64,000 nt of DNA from an uncultured Clostridium sp. (GCA_900548455.1 URKQ01000015.1:16428-80427), one strand, 5' to 3'; shown: positions 15,796 to 24,439, counted from the stretch's first letter. Notes: generated from the letters alone by a model not told the origin. Numbers and translations: made by a program.

Positions 15796-16053
15796 TTATT
15801 TTTCCGACCTTTTCCACAATAACCATCTAGTATCTAAAACAGTAGCCTTGTCTTTAGTAATAATGTCATCACATGGAAAATCTATGCATTGTTCGCAATA
15901 TACAAGTCCCTTAGAATCAACACAATCAAATGTGTAGCAATCACCAGCGGTATGCTGCTTTCTACATCCTGCACACTCTCCGTTTATATGTGTTGGACAA
16001 CTTCCACAGTAAAAACCACATTTACTGATTAAGCTTTCAATATCTACTTTCAA
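15796..16053 (-). CDS. DUF3795 protein
   Basis: An 85-residue Cys-rich protein: ISKCGFYCGSCPTHINGECA, GCRKQHTAGDCYTFDCV and YCEQCIDFPCDD. This is the full DUF3795 pattern of about ten Cys that probably bind zinc or Fe-S. It is shorter than the similar protein at 6746-7120 but has the canonical start. Its function is unknown. A GGAGGATTAATC site lies upstream. Confidence 0.8.
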   Translation of the reverse strand: MKVDIESLISKCGFYCGSCPTHINGECAGCRKQHTAGDCYTFDCVDSKGLVYCEQCIDFPCDDIITKDKATVLDTRWLLWKRSEK

Positions 16054-16134
16054 GATTAATCCTCCTATTTTACATCATAAATTTCTCATGCTTTCTTTAA
16101 AACTGCAGAAATAAATTCATTTTTAGCAGCTTCA

Positions 16135-16788
16135 TTATACTATCTCATAATCGTATGTATCTAAATTAACAATTCGTGCTCTAGTATCACATTTTGCTAT
16201 ATATATTAATTTTCCATCCTTATCAATACAATAAGAAATAGGAATAGATGTTCCACAATTTCTATATGATCCATCAGCATGGCTTGTCCCCATTATAATA
16301 GTTTTATATGTTTTGGCAATTATTTTAGCCTCATTCACCCACTGTTCAAATTGTGCATCACTAAACATTCCCACTCCAATTGGGTGTGAAATAAAGTCAA
16401 TATCTATCTCTAGTTTTTTTAAATCTCTCATTCCTTTTAGTATTTCCATGCATAATAGATACCCAATGTTTACACCATCAAAATTAACATATAACGGTAG
16501 ATTTAACTCTTCTTTTTCATCTGGTAAAGTTTTAGCTCTCTCTAAAATTATCTCTCCAGTATTACTAATTATTGCTGCTCTATCTTTATTGTTTTTACGA
16601 TAGGATGTAATTATTACAATACTATTTTCTTTTGCAAGGTTACAGGCATCCCCTAAATTCTTTTCATTTGAAAGATACCCCTCTGGATAAAGTACAATAT
16701 CTATATTCTTTTTTTTCCCAATAACTATATCTTTTTTAAGTTGAACTATTCCTTCTTCATGAACTGGTTGTCCTATTAAAACTTTCAT
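16135..16788 (-). CDS. Carbon-nitrogen hydrolase
   Basis: Nitrilase-superfamily amidase of 217 residues. The catalytic Glu is in LYPEGYLS, a Lys follows in the RAKTLPDEKEE region, and the catalytic Cys lies in IGYLLCMEI. The fold is complete (FISHPIGVGMFSD, IIMGTSHADGSYRNCGTS). It hydrolyses a C-N bond such as an amide or carbamoyl group; the substrate is unknown. I start at MKVLIGQP after CGGAG; an ATG 12 codons further up has no site. The lipoprotein gene upstream ends 39 bp away. Confidence 0.85.
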   Translation of the reverse strand: MKVLIGQPVHEEGIVQLKKDIVIGKKKNIDIVLYPEGYLSNEKNLGDACNLAKENSIVIITSYRKNNKDRAAIISNTGEIILERAKTLPDEKEELNLPLYVNFDGVNIGYLLCMEILKGMRDLKKLEIDIDFISHPIGVGMFSDAQFEQWVNEAKIIAKTYKTIIMGTSHADGSYRNCGTSIPISYCIDKDGKLIYIAKCDTRARIVNLDTYDYEIV

Positions 16789-16827
16789 ACATAACTCCGT
16801 TAAAATTATTTTGATAATTCTCACACT

Positions 16828-17415
16828 TTAAAATTTATAATGGAAATAATCCTTTACAAAATTAGACATAGGATTCTTTTCATTTCCATCTCCTATATAG
16901 TCTAGGTCACTATCATAAAAATACAAATATGCTATGCTTTTTTTCTTTTCTGATATTCCAATCATACCAAAAGACTTAGGGTATTCTGTGTTAGATGTGC
17001 CCTCTTTATCAATAACTCTAAATGTATAACTATTCACCTCAAATTCAAATTCCGGTATATTATACTTAGTTATATCATAATCTGTATTAATTTCTTTATC
17101 TAAAAAGGTATATTGTTTATCTATCTTTTCCTTTTCAGACTCGAATGTAGAATCATCGTAGCTTACAACAAGTGCAACAGAATCTGAACTAAAGAATAAT
17201 ATTGATTTATGAGTATACCTGTATTCAATATCCTCATATTTAGGCAAATCCTGTATATCCGGCATAATATCTTTGGCCCTTGAATCAATGATTTCTCCAC
17301 TCTCAAGATAATTTTTAATATTAGAATTTGTACTACTGCAACCAGTCATACAAAAAATAGATATAATCAAAATTACTAGAAAGTATCTTTTCTTTACTTT
17401 TAAATATCTAGTCAT
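16828..17415 (-). CDS. Lipoprotein of unknown function
   Basis: Secreted lipoprotein of 195 residues with basic N-terminus, hydrophobic core and lipobox FCMTGC. The mature part is mostly beta (HKSILFFSSDSVALVVSYDD, FEVNSYTFRVIDKEG, SIAYLYFYDSDLDYIGDG). No family recognised. It lies between an NTF2-like gene and the C-N hydrolase, all on the minus strand with short gaps, so co-transcription is possible. Confidence 0.75.
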   Translation of the reverse strand: MTRYLKVKKRYFLVILIISIFCMTGCSSTNSNIKNYLESGEIIDSRAKDIMPDIQDLPKYEDIEYRYTHKSILFFSSDSVALVVSYDDSTFESEKEKIDKQYTFLDKEINTDYDITKYNIPEFEFEVNSYTFRVIDKEGTSNTEYPKSFGMIGISEKKKSIAYLYFYDSDLDYIGDGNEKNPMSNFVKDYFHYKF

Positions 17416-17439
17416 TAACCCTTTCCCCCTAACTTGTCA

Positions 17440-17829
17440 CTAAAAACCTCTTTCAATTTTAATAGCTTTTCCAATATGTTTATCTAATCTCCATTGTGGA
17501 GCTAACCCATCATCACCAAAATATTCATCAAGTTCTTTAATTTTATTATTCTTTATTTTAATAAAGGACACTACATGACAAGATAATTCCTTACTCCAAA
17601 CGTGTGTAACTGTAATAATTCTATTATCTGTTTCAACTATATGCTCAACTTCCCCCTCCCACATTCCTGGATACTCACAGTTTGCAATGATATATTCATC
17701 AACACTAAAACATTCATTTGTACAATGCCATCTAATAATTGCATCCTCAAAAAAATACTTTCTCAATTCACCTTTATCTTGATTCACTACACACTTCCAA
17801 AAATTAATAATTAAATTTTCTATACCCAT
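17440..17829 (-). CDS. NTF2/SnoaL-like protein
   Basis: Protein of 129 residues with the cone-shaped NTF2 fold: helices (NLIINFWKCVVNQDKGELRK), DAIIRWHCTNECFSVDEYI, GMWEGEVEHIVETDN and the strand HVVSFIKIKNNKIKELDEYF. Members bind or isomerise small molecules. No catalytic His-Asp pair can be assigned firmly. It starts after AAAGGGGAAT. Confidence 0.8.
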   Translation of the reverse strand: MGIENLIINFWKCVVNQDKGELRKYFFEDAIIRWHCTNECFSVDEYIIANCEYPGMWEGEVEHIVETDNRIITVTHVWSKELSCHVVSFIKIKNNKIKELDEYFGDDGLAPQWRLDKHIGKAIKIERGF

Positions 17830-17861
17830 AACTATTCCCCTTTAACATCTCTATATAACAA

Positions 17862-18425
17862 TTAATATTCTTTTTTAACTTTAATATATTCTCCTCTAGT
17901 TAACGCATAAAGGTTACTATCTTGAAAACCTATATTAGAATAGTAATATTCCTTTGCACAACCTTCTAATATCATACCTACCTTTTCCAACACTCTACCT
18001 GAAGCTTTATTATTTACAGAATGGGAGGCTTCAATTCTATTTAATCCAACTTCATTAAACATATATTCCAAAACTGCCTTTGCTGCTTCAGTTGCATACC
18101 CATTACCCCAAAAATTTCGTTTAATACAGTAACCCATAACCGCTTTTTGATCAAAGTCATCAATGTTAACTATACTAATAGAACCTATTAGTTCTTTATT
18201 TAATTCTATTCCCCATTGGTATGTATAGTTAGATTTATAATCGTCAAATACTTCAATAATATACCCACGACTAAATTCAACATTGGGATGTACCTTCCAA
18301 CGTTCATATCTGCATATTTCAAAATCACTCATCCACTCATAAACCATTTTGGCATCTTCTGGTAATATTTTTCTCAACACTAATCTTTTTGTTTTTAACT
18401 GGCACGTTCCTTTATGATTTAACAT
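17862..18425 (-). CDS. RimJ/RimL-type acetyltransferase
   Basis: GNAT of 187 residues. The N-terminus TKRLVLRKILPEDAKMVYEW, the loop RNFWGNGYATEAAKAVLEYM and NRIEASHSVNNKASGRVLEK are hallmarks of the RimJ/RimL group, which acetylates N-terminal amines of proteins or small amines. It closely resembles the GNAT at 23655-24212. Its strong GGAGG site is normal. It ends the first accessory block. Confidence 0.9.
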   Translation of the reverse strand: MLNHKGTCQLKTKRLVLRKILPEDAKMVYEWMSDFEICRYERWKVHPNVEFSRGYIIEVFDDYKSNYTYQWGIELNKELIGSISIVNIDDFDQKAVMGYCIKRNFWGNGYATEAAKAVLEYMFNEVGLNRIEASHSVNNKASGRVLEKVGMILEGCAKEYYYSNIGFQDSNLYALTRGEYIKVKKEY

Positions 18426-18569
18426 ACTATATCCTCCTATTGATACACTTAAACTATAAAATCCCCTTTTATTTACCTGTCATTTCTTTATTATACTATA
18501 TATACCATTTGCATTGTAGCTATATAAACAACACTTAATATTAGTATTATCCTAAAACTTCCATAAATA

Positions 18570-18604
18570 ATTTTAAAGTTCATTTTAAGTTAGCACTCTA
18601 TAAT
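18570..18604 (+). promoter_or_regulatory. Promoter of VTC operon with shared box
   Basis: TTCATTT at 18579, then 13 bases, then TATAAT. The spacing and the adjoining TTTTAAGTTAG match the box before the two-component system (TTTAAGGTTGG). I infer a binding site for that response regulator placed where a -35 element would lie. Confidence 0.55.
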
Positions 18605-18635
18605 TAAAACCATCAAGTACAGAGGAGGTTTACTT

Positions 18636-19355
18636 ATGAGCTATCAAAACACTTTTAAAAGATACGAAATAAAGTATCTTATAACAGAACAACAAATGGA
18701 ACTTCTAAAAGAATTAATGTATAGATATATGCTGCCTGATAAATTTGGAAAGTCTATTATTTCTAATATTTATTTTGATACACCATCAAAACTTCTTATT
18801 AGAAGATCCCTTGAAAAACCAATTTATAAAGAAAAGCTAAGAGTTAGAAGTTATGGAACGGCTACGGATGATAGCACAGTATTTATTGAACTTAAGAAAA
18901 AATATAAAGGAGTAGTTTATAAACGAAGAATCGATATGACCTATAGTAATGCCAAGCTATGGTTATGTGAGAACAACTCTCCTTCAAAGCGAAGTCAAAT
19001 TATTAATGAAATAGATTATTTTTGTAACCTTTATACTGGAATTGAGCCTTCAGTTTTCCTCTACTATGAACGTGAAGCATATTTCAGTAAAACCGATAAA
19101 AATTTCCGAATGACCTTTGACAAAAATATTCTATGGAGAGATTATGATTTGACTTTGAGTGGAAGTGCATATGGAAAGCCCTTGCTAAAGCCTAATGAAA
19201 TACTATTAGAAATTAAATCTAGTGATGGCTTCCCACTTTGGCTTACAGATTTTTTAAGTAAAAACCAAATATTTAAAACATCATTTTCAAAATACGGCAA
19301 TGCATATAAAGAAATGCTTACTGCTGCAAAATTAGGAGGTAAAATCAGTGCTTAA
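18636..19355 (+). CDS. VTC-domain protein
   Basis: Protein of 239 residues with the VTC (polyphosphate polymerase) tunnel domain: KRYEIKYLITEQQ at the start, LRVRSYG, the strands VFIELKKKYKGVVYKRR and EILLEIKSSDGFPLWL, with the alternating basic and acidic residues that line the tunnel. In yeast the domain makes polyphosphate from ATP; in bacteria it is often paired with DUF4956 and its product is not established. GAGGAGG precedes the ATG. It overlaps the next gene by 8 bases. Confidence 0.9.
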   Translation: MSYQNTFKRYEIKYLITEQQMELLKELMYRYMLPDKFGKSIISNIYFDTPSKLLIRRSLEKPIYKEKLRVRSYGTATDDSTVFIELKKKYKGVVYKRRIDMTYSNAKLWLCENNSPSKRSQIINEIDYFCNLYTGIEPSVFLYYEREAYFSKTDKNFRMTFDKNILWRDYDLTLSGSAYGKPLLKPNEILLEIKSSDGFPLWLTDFLSKNQIFKTSFSKYGNAYKEMLTAAKLGGKISA

Positions 19356-20046
19356 TAATATATTTAAAGGAATTTTTGATGAAGCAACAACTCAAACGGT
19401 AATTTCTTTACCAAACTTTTTACTATGTATCCTAGTGTCATTAGGAATTGGAATTTTTCTATCTTATATAAATAGTTATAAAGGTCGTTCATCTAAAGGC
19501 TTTGCTGTAACACTAGCTCTACTACCATCAATGGTATGCGTTGTAATAATGATGGTAAATGGAAATCTTGGTGCTGGAGTTGCAGTAGCTGGAGCCTTTA
19601 GCCTAGTTCGTTTTCGTTCAGTTCCTGGAACTGCAAGAGAAATTGGTGCTATCTTTATTGCAATGGCAGCAGGTCTTGCAACTGGTATGGGATATTTAGC
19701 CTTTGGTATTCTTTTCACCTTAATTGTTGGCGGCTTAGAACTTTTATTTACCTTAAGTAAATTTGGTGAAAGAAAGCTTAATATAGAAGATAAAACATTA
19801 AATATAACCATTCCTGAAGATTTAGATTATACTGGTGTTTTTGATGACCTATTTGAAGATTATACTAATAAACATGAGTTAATCCATGTTAAAACTACAA
19901 ATATGGGAAGTCTATTTAAACTAACTTACAATATATCATTAAAAAGTGTTGCCCATGAAAAAGCACTTATTGATGCTTTACGTTGTAGAAATGGTAATCT
20001 TGAAATCAGTATGACAAGACAAGAAACCTCAACAATTGAACTTTAA
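19348..20046 (+). CDS. DUF4956 membrane protein
   Basis: Membrane protein of 232 residues with four hydrophobic helices in the first ~130, containing VAGAFSLVRFRSVPGTAREI, the conserved signature of DUF4956. The last ~85 residues form a soluble cytoplasmic domain. GTG start, with AGGAGG inside the end of the VTC gene, so translation is coupled. DUF4956 is a regular partner of VTC proteins and may anchor them or move the polymer through the membrane (inference). Confidence 0.9.
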   Translation: MLNNIFKGIFDEATTQTVISLPNFLLCILVSLGIGIFLSYINSYKGRSSKGFAVTLALLPSMVCVVIMMVNGNLGAGVAVAGAFSLVRFRSVPGTAREIGAIFIAMAAGLATGMGYLAFGILFTLIVGGLELLFTLSKFGERKLNIEDKTLNITIPEDLDYTGVFDDLFEDYTNKHELIHVKTTNMGSLFKLTYNISLKSVAHEKALIDALRCRNGNLEISMTRQETSTIEL

Positions 20047-20058
20047 GGAGGATTAATT

Positions 20059-22014
20059 ATGAATAAAAAACTTACACTCTGCATATCTATTCTTTGCACA
20101 TTAATTGGAATAACAGGATGTTCAACTTCAACTGATAATAACAATTCAAGTGAGGATAGTTCAAATCTATCTAATGCAGCAAATGAGTCTTCAACATCCC
20201 AATATCCTAGTGATTTAGATATAGCAAATATGTTTTCAAATAAAGATAAAGAGATTGGTTACGATGATACAACAAGTATAAATATTGAACTTACTGAAAC
20301 TTCTGCAACGGCTACAAGTGACAATGTTAAAATCGATGGAAGTACCGTTACAATATCTTCTGAAGGTGTATATGTTATCTCTGGTACTTTAACCAATGGT
20401 CAAATCATTGTTGATGCTACTCAAACTGACAAAATTCATATTGTACTTAAAGATGCTACAATTAACTGCGATACAAGTGCAGCAATTTATGTAAAACAAG
20501 CTGATAAAGTATTTTTAACTTTAGATAAAAATTCTACAAACACTTTATCTAATAAGGGTGAATTTGTAGCCATTGATGACAACAATATTGATTCTGTTAT
20601 TTTCTCAAAAGATGATCTAACAATAAATGGAGAGGGTTCTCTTATTATAAATGCTAACTATGGACATGGCATAGTTGCTAAAGATGACCTTGTATTTGCA
20701 GGTGGAAATTATACAATAACTTCAGCTGGTCACGCTCTTTCTGGAAAAGATAGTATTAGAATTGCAAGTGGAGATTTCAACCTTACTTCAGAAAAAGATG
20801 GACTTCATAGTGAAAATACCGACGATGCTACTGTAGGATTTATATATATAGCTGCTGGAAGTTTTAATATAGATGTTAAAGGTGATGGAATTGATGCAAT
20901 GACAATTCTTCAAGTAGATAGTGGTGATTTTAACATAACTACAGGTGGTGGAAGCTCTAATGCCCCAGCTCATGCTAATTCATCTAATGATAAAATGAAT
21001 ATGTTTATGGGTGGCAATAATACAACCACCGCAGAAACTACAACAGACACTACTAGTTTAAAGGGATTAAAGTCTGGTGGAAATCTTCAAGTTAACGGTG
21101 GAACTTTCTCAATTGATTCTGAAGACGATTCTCTTCATTCTAATTCAAACGTAATAATTAATAGTGGAACTTTAAATCTATCTTCTGGCGATGATGGTAT
21201 TCATGCTGATACTAATACAACAATTAACGGTGGTGATATATCGATTGATAAATGCTATGAAGGCATTGAAGGACAAAGTATCGATATAACTGGAGGAAAT
21301 ATCTCTTTGACATCTAGTGATGATGGAATTAACTCTGCTGGTGGAAATAATGAACCTAATGCTAGTGCTATGCCAAGTAAAGATAGTTTTAACTCCAACG
21401 CAGACTGTTATATTAAAATTTCAGGTGGAAAAATATTTGTAAATGCAGGTGGAGATGGTGTTGATTCTAACGGCAATCTATATGTAACTGGTGGAGAAAC
21501 TTATGTATCAGGTCCTAGTAATAGTGCCAATGGCGCTCTTGACTATGATGGAACAGCCGAAATAACCGGTGGAATTTTTATAGCTACAGGAGCTAGTGGA
21601 ATGGCTCAAAACTTTGGCTCGACTTCAACTCAAGGTTCAATACTGTATAATTATTCCAATTCACAAAGTGGTAAAATTTCAATAACTGATAATAATGGAA
21701 AAGAACTTGCTTCATTTACTTCTGAAAAACAATTTAACTCTGTTGTTGTAAGTGCTCCTGGAATAAATAAAGGTGATTCCTATACCTTAACTGTTGGAAA
21801 TGATACCCAAACCATTGAAATGACCGATATAATCTATGGCAATAGTAGTAGCATGGGAGGTCATCCAAATGGTAATATGGGTGGACAACCTAATGGTAAC
21901 ATGGGAGAACGTCCAAATAATAAGGGTAATGGTGAAATGGTTCCACCTACAAATGGCAATCCACCTACTAGTGGTGCTACAGTTAATGATAAATCAAAAG
22001 AAGTTGCCCAATAA
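20059..22014 (+). CDS. Cthe_2159-like beta-helix lipoprotein
   Basis: Lipoprotein of 651 residues: lipobox GITGC, then a Ser/Asn linker, then a long array of short beta-helix turns rich in Gly, Asp and Asn (TINGEGSLIINANYGHGIVA, SSGDDGIHADTNTTINGG, ISLTSSDDGINSAGG). This is the pattern of carbohydrate-binding Cthe_2159 proteins, reported to bind acidic polysaccharides with calcium. The C-terminal ~60 residues are low complexity, with GNMGGQPNGNMG repeats. Separated from DUF4956 by 12 bases, it belongs to the same operon and probably displays the module's outside component. Confidence 0.9.
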   Translation: MNKKLTLCISILCTLIGITGCSTSTDNNNSSEDSSNLSNAANESSTSQYPSDLDIANMFSNKDKEIGYDDTTSINIELTETSATATSDNVKIDGSTVTISSEGVYVISGTLTNGQIIVDATQTDKIHIVLKDATINCDTSAAIYVKQADKVFLTLDKNSTNTLSNKGEFVAIDDNNIDSVIFSKDDLTINGEGSLIINANYGHGIVAKDDLVFAGGNYTITSAGHALSGKDSIRIASGDFNLTSEKDGLHSENTDDATVGFIYIAAGSFNIDVKGDGIDAMTILQVDSGDFNITTGGGSSNAPAHANSSNDKMNMFMGGNNTTTAETTTDTTSLKGLKSGGNLQVNGGTFSIDSEDDSLHSNSNVIINSGTLNLSSGDDGIHADTNTTINGGDISIDKCYEGIEGQSIDITGGNISLTSSDDGINSAGGNNEPNASAMPSKDSFNSNADCYIKISGGKIFVNAGGDGVDSNGNLYVTGGETYVSGPSNSANGALDYDGTAEITGGIFIATGASGMAQNFGSTSTQGSILYNYSNSQSGKISITDNNGKELASFTSEKQFNSVVVSAPGINKGDSYTLTVGNDTQTIEMTDIIYGNSSSMGGHPNGNMGGQPNGNMGERPNNKGNGEMVPPTNGNPPTSGATVNDKSKEVAQ

Positions 22015-22052
22015 TCATTCTATCACTCTATTCTAATACAAAGCCTATATAA

Positions 22053-22090
22053 GAATAACCGCCTTGGATTTAGTATCCAGGCGGTTATTC
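22053..22090. terminator. Strong bidirectional terminator
   Basis: GAATAACCGCC and GGCGGTTATTC pair, with TTGGAT/ATCCA in the inner stem. It ends the VTC operon and also serves the minus-strand GNAT gene that converges on it. Confidence 0.9.
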
Positions 22091-22095
22091 TTTAC

Positions 22096-22575
22096 TTATC
22101 TATATCTTTGCAAATTAAGTTTCGCTATCATTTCTCCATCGTCTATAATACCTGTTTCTATAAAACCTACTGATTTGTAAAGTGATCTTGCCACTTGATT
22201 TTCTAATTCATATGAAAGCTTCACTACAGATGCTTCTCCAAAAGGAAATCCCTTAATGTAATTAAGTACAGCTTTCATACCTTCTTTGCCATAGCCCCTA
22301 CCTTGGAATTTCTTATCAATCATAAATCTACACACCCAATAAGTATTTTCAGGTTCTTCTTCATTTGCCTTACTATATAAAAGCAATACAAACCCTACCA
22401 TTTTATCATCATTATAAATGGCAAAAGGTATTGGACACTCTTTATTCGCCAGTGCAATATAAGCTTCTGCAAGGCTTGTTACATTAGGTGCAACAAAGCT
22501 TTTTTGCTCTTCTTTAGGTACTAATCCAATACATTCATCGAAATTGTCTTCTGTAATTTTAGCTAATCTTATCAT
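22096..22575 (-). CDS. GNAT acetyltransferase (BltD-like)
   Basis: GNAT of 159 residues. FVAPNVTSLAEAYIAL and FAIYNDDKMVGFVLL are typical of spermine/spermidine acetyltransferases such as BltD, with loop KKFQGRGYGKEGMKAVL and ENQVARSLYKSVGF. It therefore may acetylate a polyamine (inference). It starts two bases after the methyltransferase stop, with GGAGGGTG inside that gene, so the two are translated together. It is a paralogue of the N-terminal part of the protein at 45478-46191. Confidence 0.88.
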   Translation of the reverse strand: MIRLAKITEDNFDECIGLVPKEEQKSFVAPNVTSLAEAYIALANKECPIPFAIYNDDKMVGFVLLLYSKANEEEPENTYWVCRFMIDKKFQGRGYGKEGMKAVLNYIKGFPFGEASVVKLSYELENQVARSLYKSVGFIETGIIDDGEMIAKLNLQRYR

Positions 22576-22577
22576 AC

Positions 22578-23417
22578 CTATACACCCTCCGAATCATTAC
22601 CTTTTTTAACTTGTTTGCGGTAGTTATAAATAATCCCACCTTCTATGCTATCATGACGAAAATATTCAAATCCACGTTTTGTAAGCTCTTCATCTGGTCC
22701 CTTTCGTTTAAACTCATCATCACCATTACAACAAACTATCCAACCACCATTTTTAGTGATTCGACTAAGCTCTGCAATTTCTTCTTCGTAATAGTCTCCA
22801 ACAACATGTCCAGAAAGTACTACATCAAAGGTATTATCTTCATAAGGTAGATCCATAACAAAACCATCCAGAACCTTTATATTCTTTATTTTAAGTTTTT
22901 TAATATTGTCTCTCATATATTCACGTAATCTATCACATGGTTCACTAGCATACACTCTTTTAGCTCTCTTTGCCGCTGCAAAAGTAAGTCTGCCAGTTCC
23001 AGCTCCAACATCAAGAACAACCTTATCCTTAAGTTCCACAAGATCATATAGAACTTGTTCATCCCAATTTGTAATATAATTTACCTTATTCATTATCTCT
23101 GGAAAGGCATAAACCATATAAGTTTCATGATACCTTATAATATTTAGCTCAACTTTTCTAGCTTCCTCTTCTTTCACATTCTTAGAAACTTCCGCCAATG
23201 ATTCATCAATAAATTTCGCACACTCTGGAGCCTTTTCTCTACAATATCTTGCAACATGTGGATATTGACTTAACACAATCCCCATATCCTTTTTATAACT
23301 TCCAAAAGTTTCATTATAATCTGTGCATTCTTGCATCAAATCCTTGATTATCCATCTATCAAAAAACAAAAAATCCTCCATAGTAAAATCATTAGCATTA
23401 ATCCAGTTATACTTCAT
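22578..23417 (-). CDS. Class I SAM-dependent methyltransferase
   Basis: Protein of 279 residues. The first ~125 are helical and specific to the group. The Rossmann domain follows: VVLDVGAGTGRLTFAAAKRA (SAM motif I), VYASEPCDR (motif II), DNTFDVVLSGHVVGDY (motif IV). No catalytic NPPY motif, so probably a small-molecule or lipid methylase rather than a DNA N6-methylase. I start at MKYNW after TTGGAGG. A putative 19-residue leader peptide lies upstream. In operon with the GNAT. Confidence 0.85.
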   Translation of the reverse strand: MKYNWINANDFTMEDFLFFDRWIIKDLMQECTDYNETFGSYKKDMGIVLSQYPHVARYCREKAPECAKFIDESLAEVSKNVKEEEARKVELNIIRYHETYMVYAFPEIMNKVNYITNWDEQVLYDLVELKDKVVLDVGAGTGRLTFAAAKRAKRVYASEPCDRLREYMRDNIKKLKIKNIKVLDGFVMDLPYEDNTFDVVLSGHVVGDYYEEEIAELSRITKNGGWIVCCNGDDEFKRKGPDEELTKRGFEYFRHDSIEGGIIYNYRKQVKKGNDSEGV

Positions 23418-23440
23418 AAATACCTCCAAAATCTAATTTT

Positions 23441-23500
23441 TTAGTTAAGGAGGGAAATCCTCCTTGTATGATTTTTACAATTTATAATATATTTCTTCAT
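23441..23500 (-). CDS. Putative leader peptide before methyltransferase
   Basis: A 19-codon ORF with AAAGGAAG nine bases ahead of its ATG. It starts Met-Lys-Lys and holds tandem AGG AGG arginine codons near its end, then stops 23 bases before the methyltransferase start. The two arginine codons form one arm of a hairpin. The layout resembles a translational attenuator; expression is not shown. Confidence 0.4.
   Translation of the reverse strand: MKKYIINCKNHTRRISLLN
23447..23465 (-). promoter_or_regulatory. Hairpin with ribosome-site mimic
   Basis: AAGGAGG pairs with CCTCCTT across a five-base loop. No U run follows, so it is not a terminator for the minus strand. The CCTCCTT arm can also pair with the GGAGG of the methyltransferase, giving two mutually exclusive structures. 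Confidence 0.45.
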
Positions 23501-23568
23501 AATCATCAACTTCCTTTCAAAATTATTGCAATATATATGTCACAATAAATATACCACATATTACTATT

Positions 23569-23593
23569 TTTGTATATTTATTTTATATACAAA
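23569..23593. promoter_or_regulatory. Palindromic operator candidate
   Basis: TTTGTATA-N9-TATACAAA, perfect 8-bp arms, upstream of the leader peptide and between it and the GNAT end at 23655. It looks like a dimeric repressor site. No adjacent regulator gene is evident. Confidence 0.5.
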
Positions 23594-23654
23594 CATACCT
23601 TTCTATTAAACAAATTGGCTCTGTATGCATTTAAAGTTGTGCAAACAAAATCAC

Positions 23655-24212
23655 CTATAAAATATCCGATCTAAGAATTGAATAAACTGACATATCATAG
23701 TAGTCCCCATTTCTATTTATCTTGACTTCTCTTAAAGTTCCTTCATATTTCATACCAGCCTTTTCCATAACCTTTCCAGATGCAATATTCTTTGTATTAA
23801 ACCTAGCTTCAAATCTATTTATATTGACTTCTTTAATCATATAATTTATAACTGCTTTTAAAGCTTCAGTCGTAATTCCTTTTCCCCAAAACTTTCTTCC
23901 AATAGAATAAGCTACTTCACAGGAACTAAACTTTTCATTAAAGTCAACTATAGATATCTGTCCAATGATTTCACTCATTTCTTTTAACTCAATGGCCCAA
24001 TTATAGCAATGACCATCTTCATAATCATTAACCCATTTTTTAATAACTTCATCTGTTTCACTTAACTCTTTATGAGGATTTCTTCTAAAAAACTTAAATA
24101 CCTCTGGATCATTTGCCCAATTTTTAAACATCATTTCACTATCTGTAAGCTTAAACTTACGAAGTAATAGCCTTTCAGTGTCAATTTTCTGTGTCCCAAT
24201 ATTATTTAACAT
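23655..24212 (-). CDS. RimJ/RimL-type acetyltransferase
   Basis: GNAT of 185 residues: TERLLLRKFKLTDSEMMFKN, GRKFWGKGITTEALKAVINYM, NRFEARFNTKNIASGKVMEK and a final YSILRSDIL, all typical of the RimJ/RimL group. It lacks visible specificity residues. It is a single gene with its own AGGAG site. It is more like 17862-18425 than the other GNATs here. Confidence 0.9.
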   Translation of the reverse strand: MLNNIGTQKIDTERLLLRKFKLTDSEMMFKNWANDPEVFKFFRRNPHKELSETDEVIKKWVNDYEDGHCYNWAIELKEMSEIIGQISIVDFNEKFSSCEVAYSIGRKFWGKGITTEALKAVINYMIKEVNINRFEARFNTKNIASGKVMEKAGMKYEGTLREVKINRNGDYYDMSVYSILRSDIL

Positions 24213-24290
24213 ATTATCTCCTTCTTTATTTAATTAAAAATTATTTTCTTTTTAAATTCTTGTTTTATTAGACATTCGTTATAGAATAGT

Positions 24291-24339
24291 ACAAAGACCT
24301 AAAGTTCTGATATACTATGTTCAAAACTTTAGGCCTTGT
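24291..24339 (-). terminator. Terminator
   Basis: ACAAAGACCTAAAGTT and AACTTTAGGCCTTGT form a stem with one G-T/A mismatch and an 18-base loop. It lies downstream of the lipoprotein gene at 24440 on the minus strand. Confidence 0.65.
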
Positions 24340-24439
24340 ATTTAATAATGATATTTTATATACGGCAAATAGCTATAATATTTTCGTTACATCAATAATT
24401 TTCTAATCCATATAGTTGATAAAACTCTTTAATTTGTAT

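Noticed and set aside
16075..16141. C-terminal gene remnant after the C-N hydrolase (frame reading NEAAKNEFISAVLKKA then stop)
   Set aside because: Only about 16 codons with no family I can name; it may be chance coding in the hydrolase 3' region.
19476..19811. Antisense open frame of 111 codons inside DUF4956
   Set aside because: Composition and frame follow the real gene on the other strand; no ribosome site and no recognisable domain.
21840..21960. Tandem DNA repeat in the lipoprotein end
   Set aside because: It is simply the low-complexity Gly/Asn/Met tail of the protein, not a separate element.
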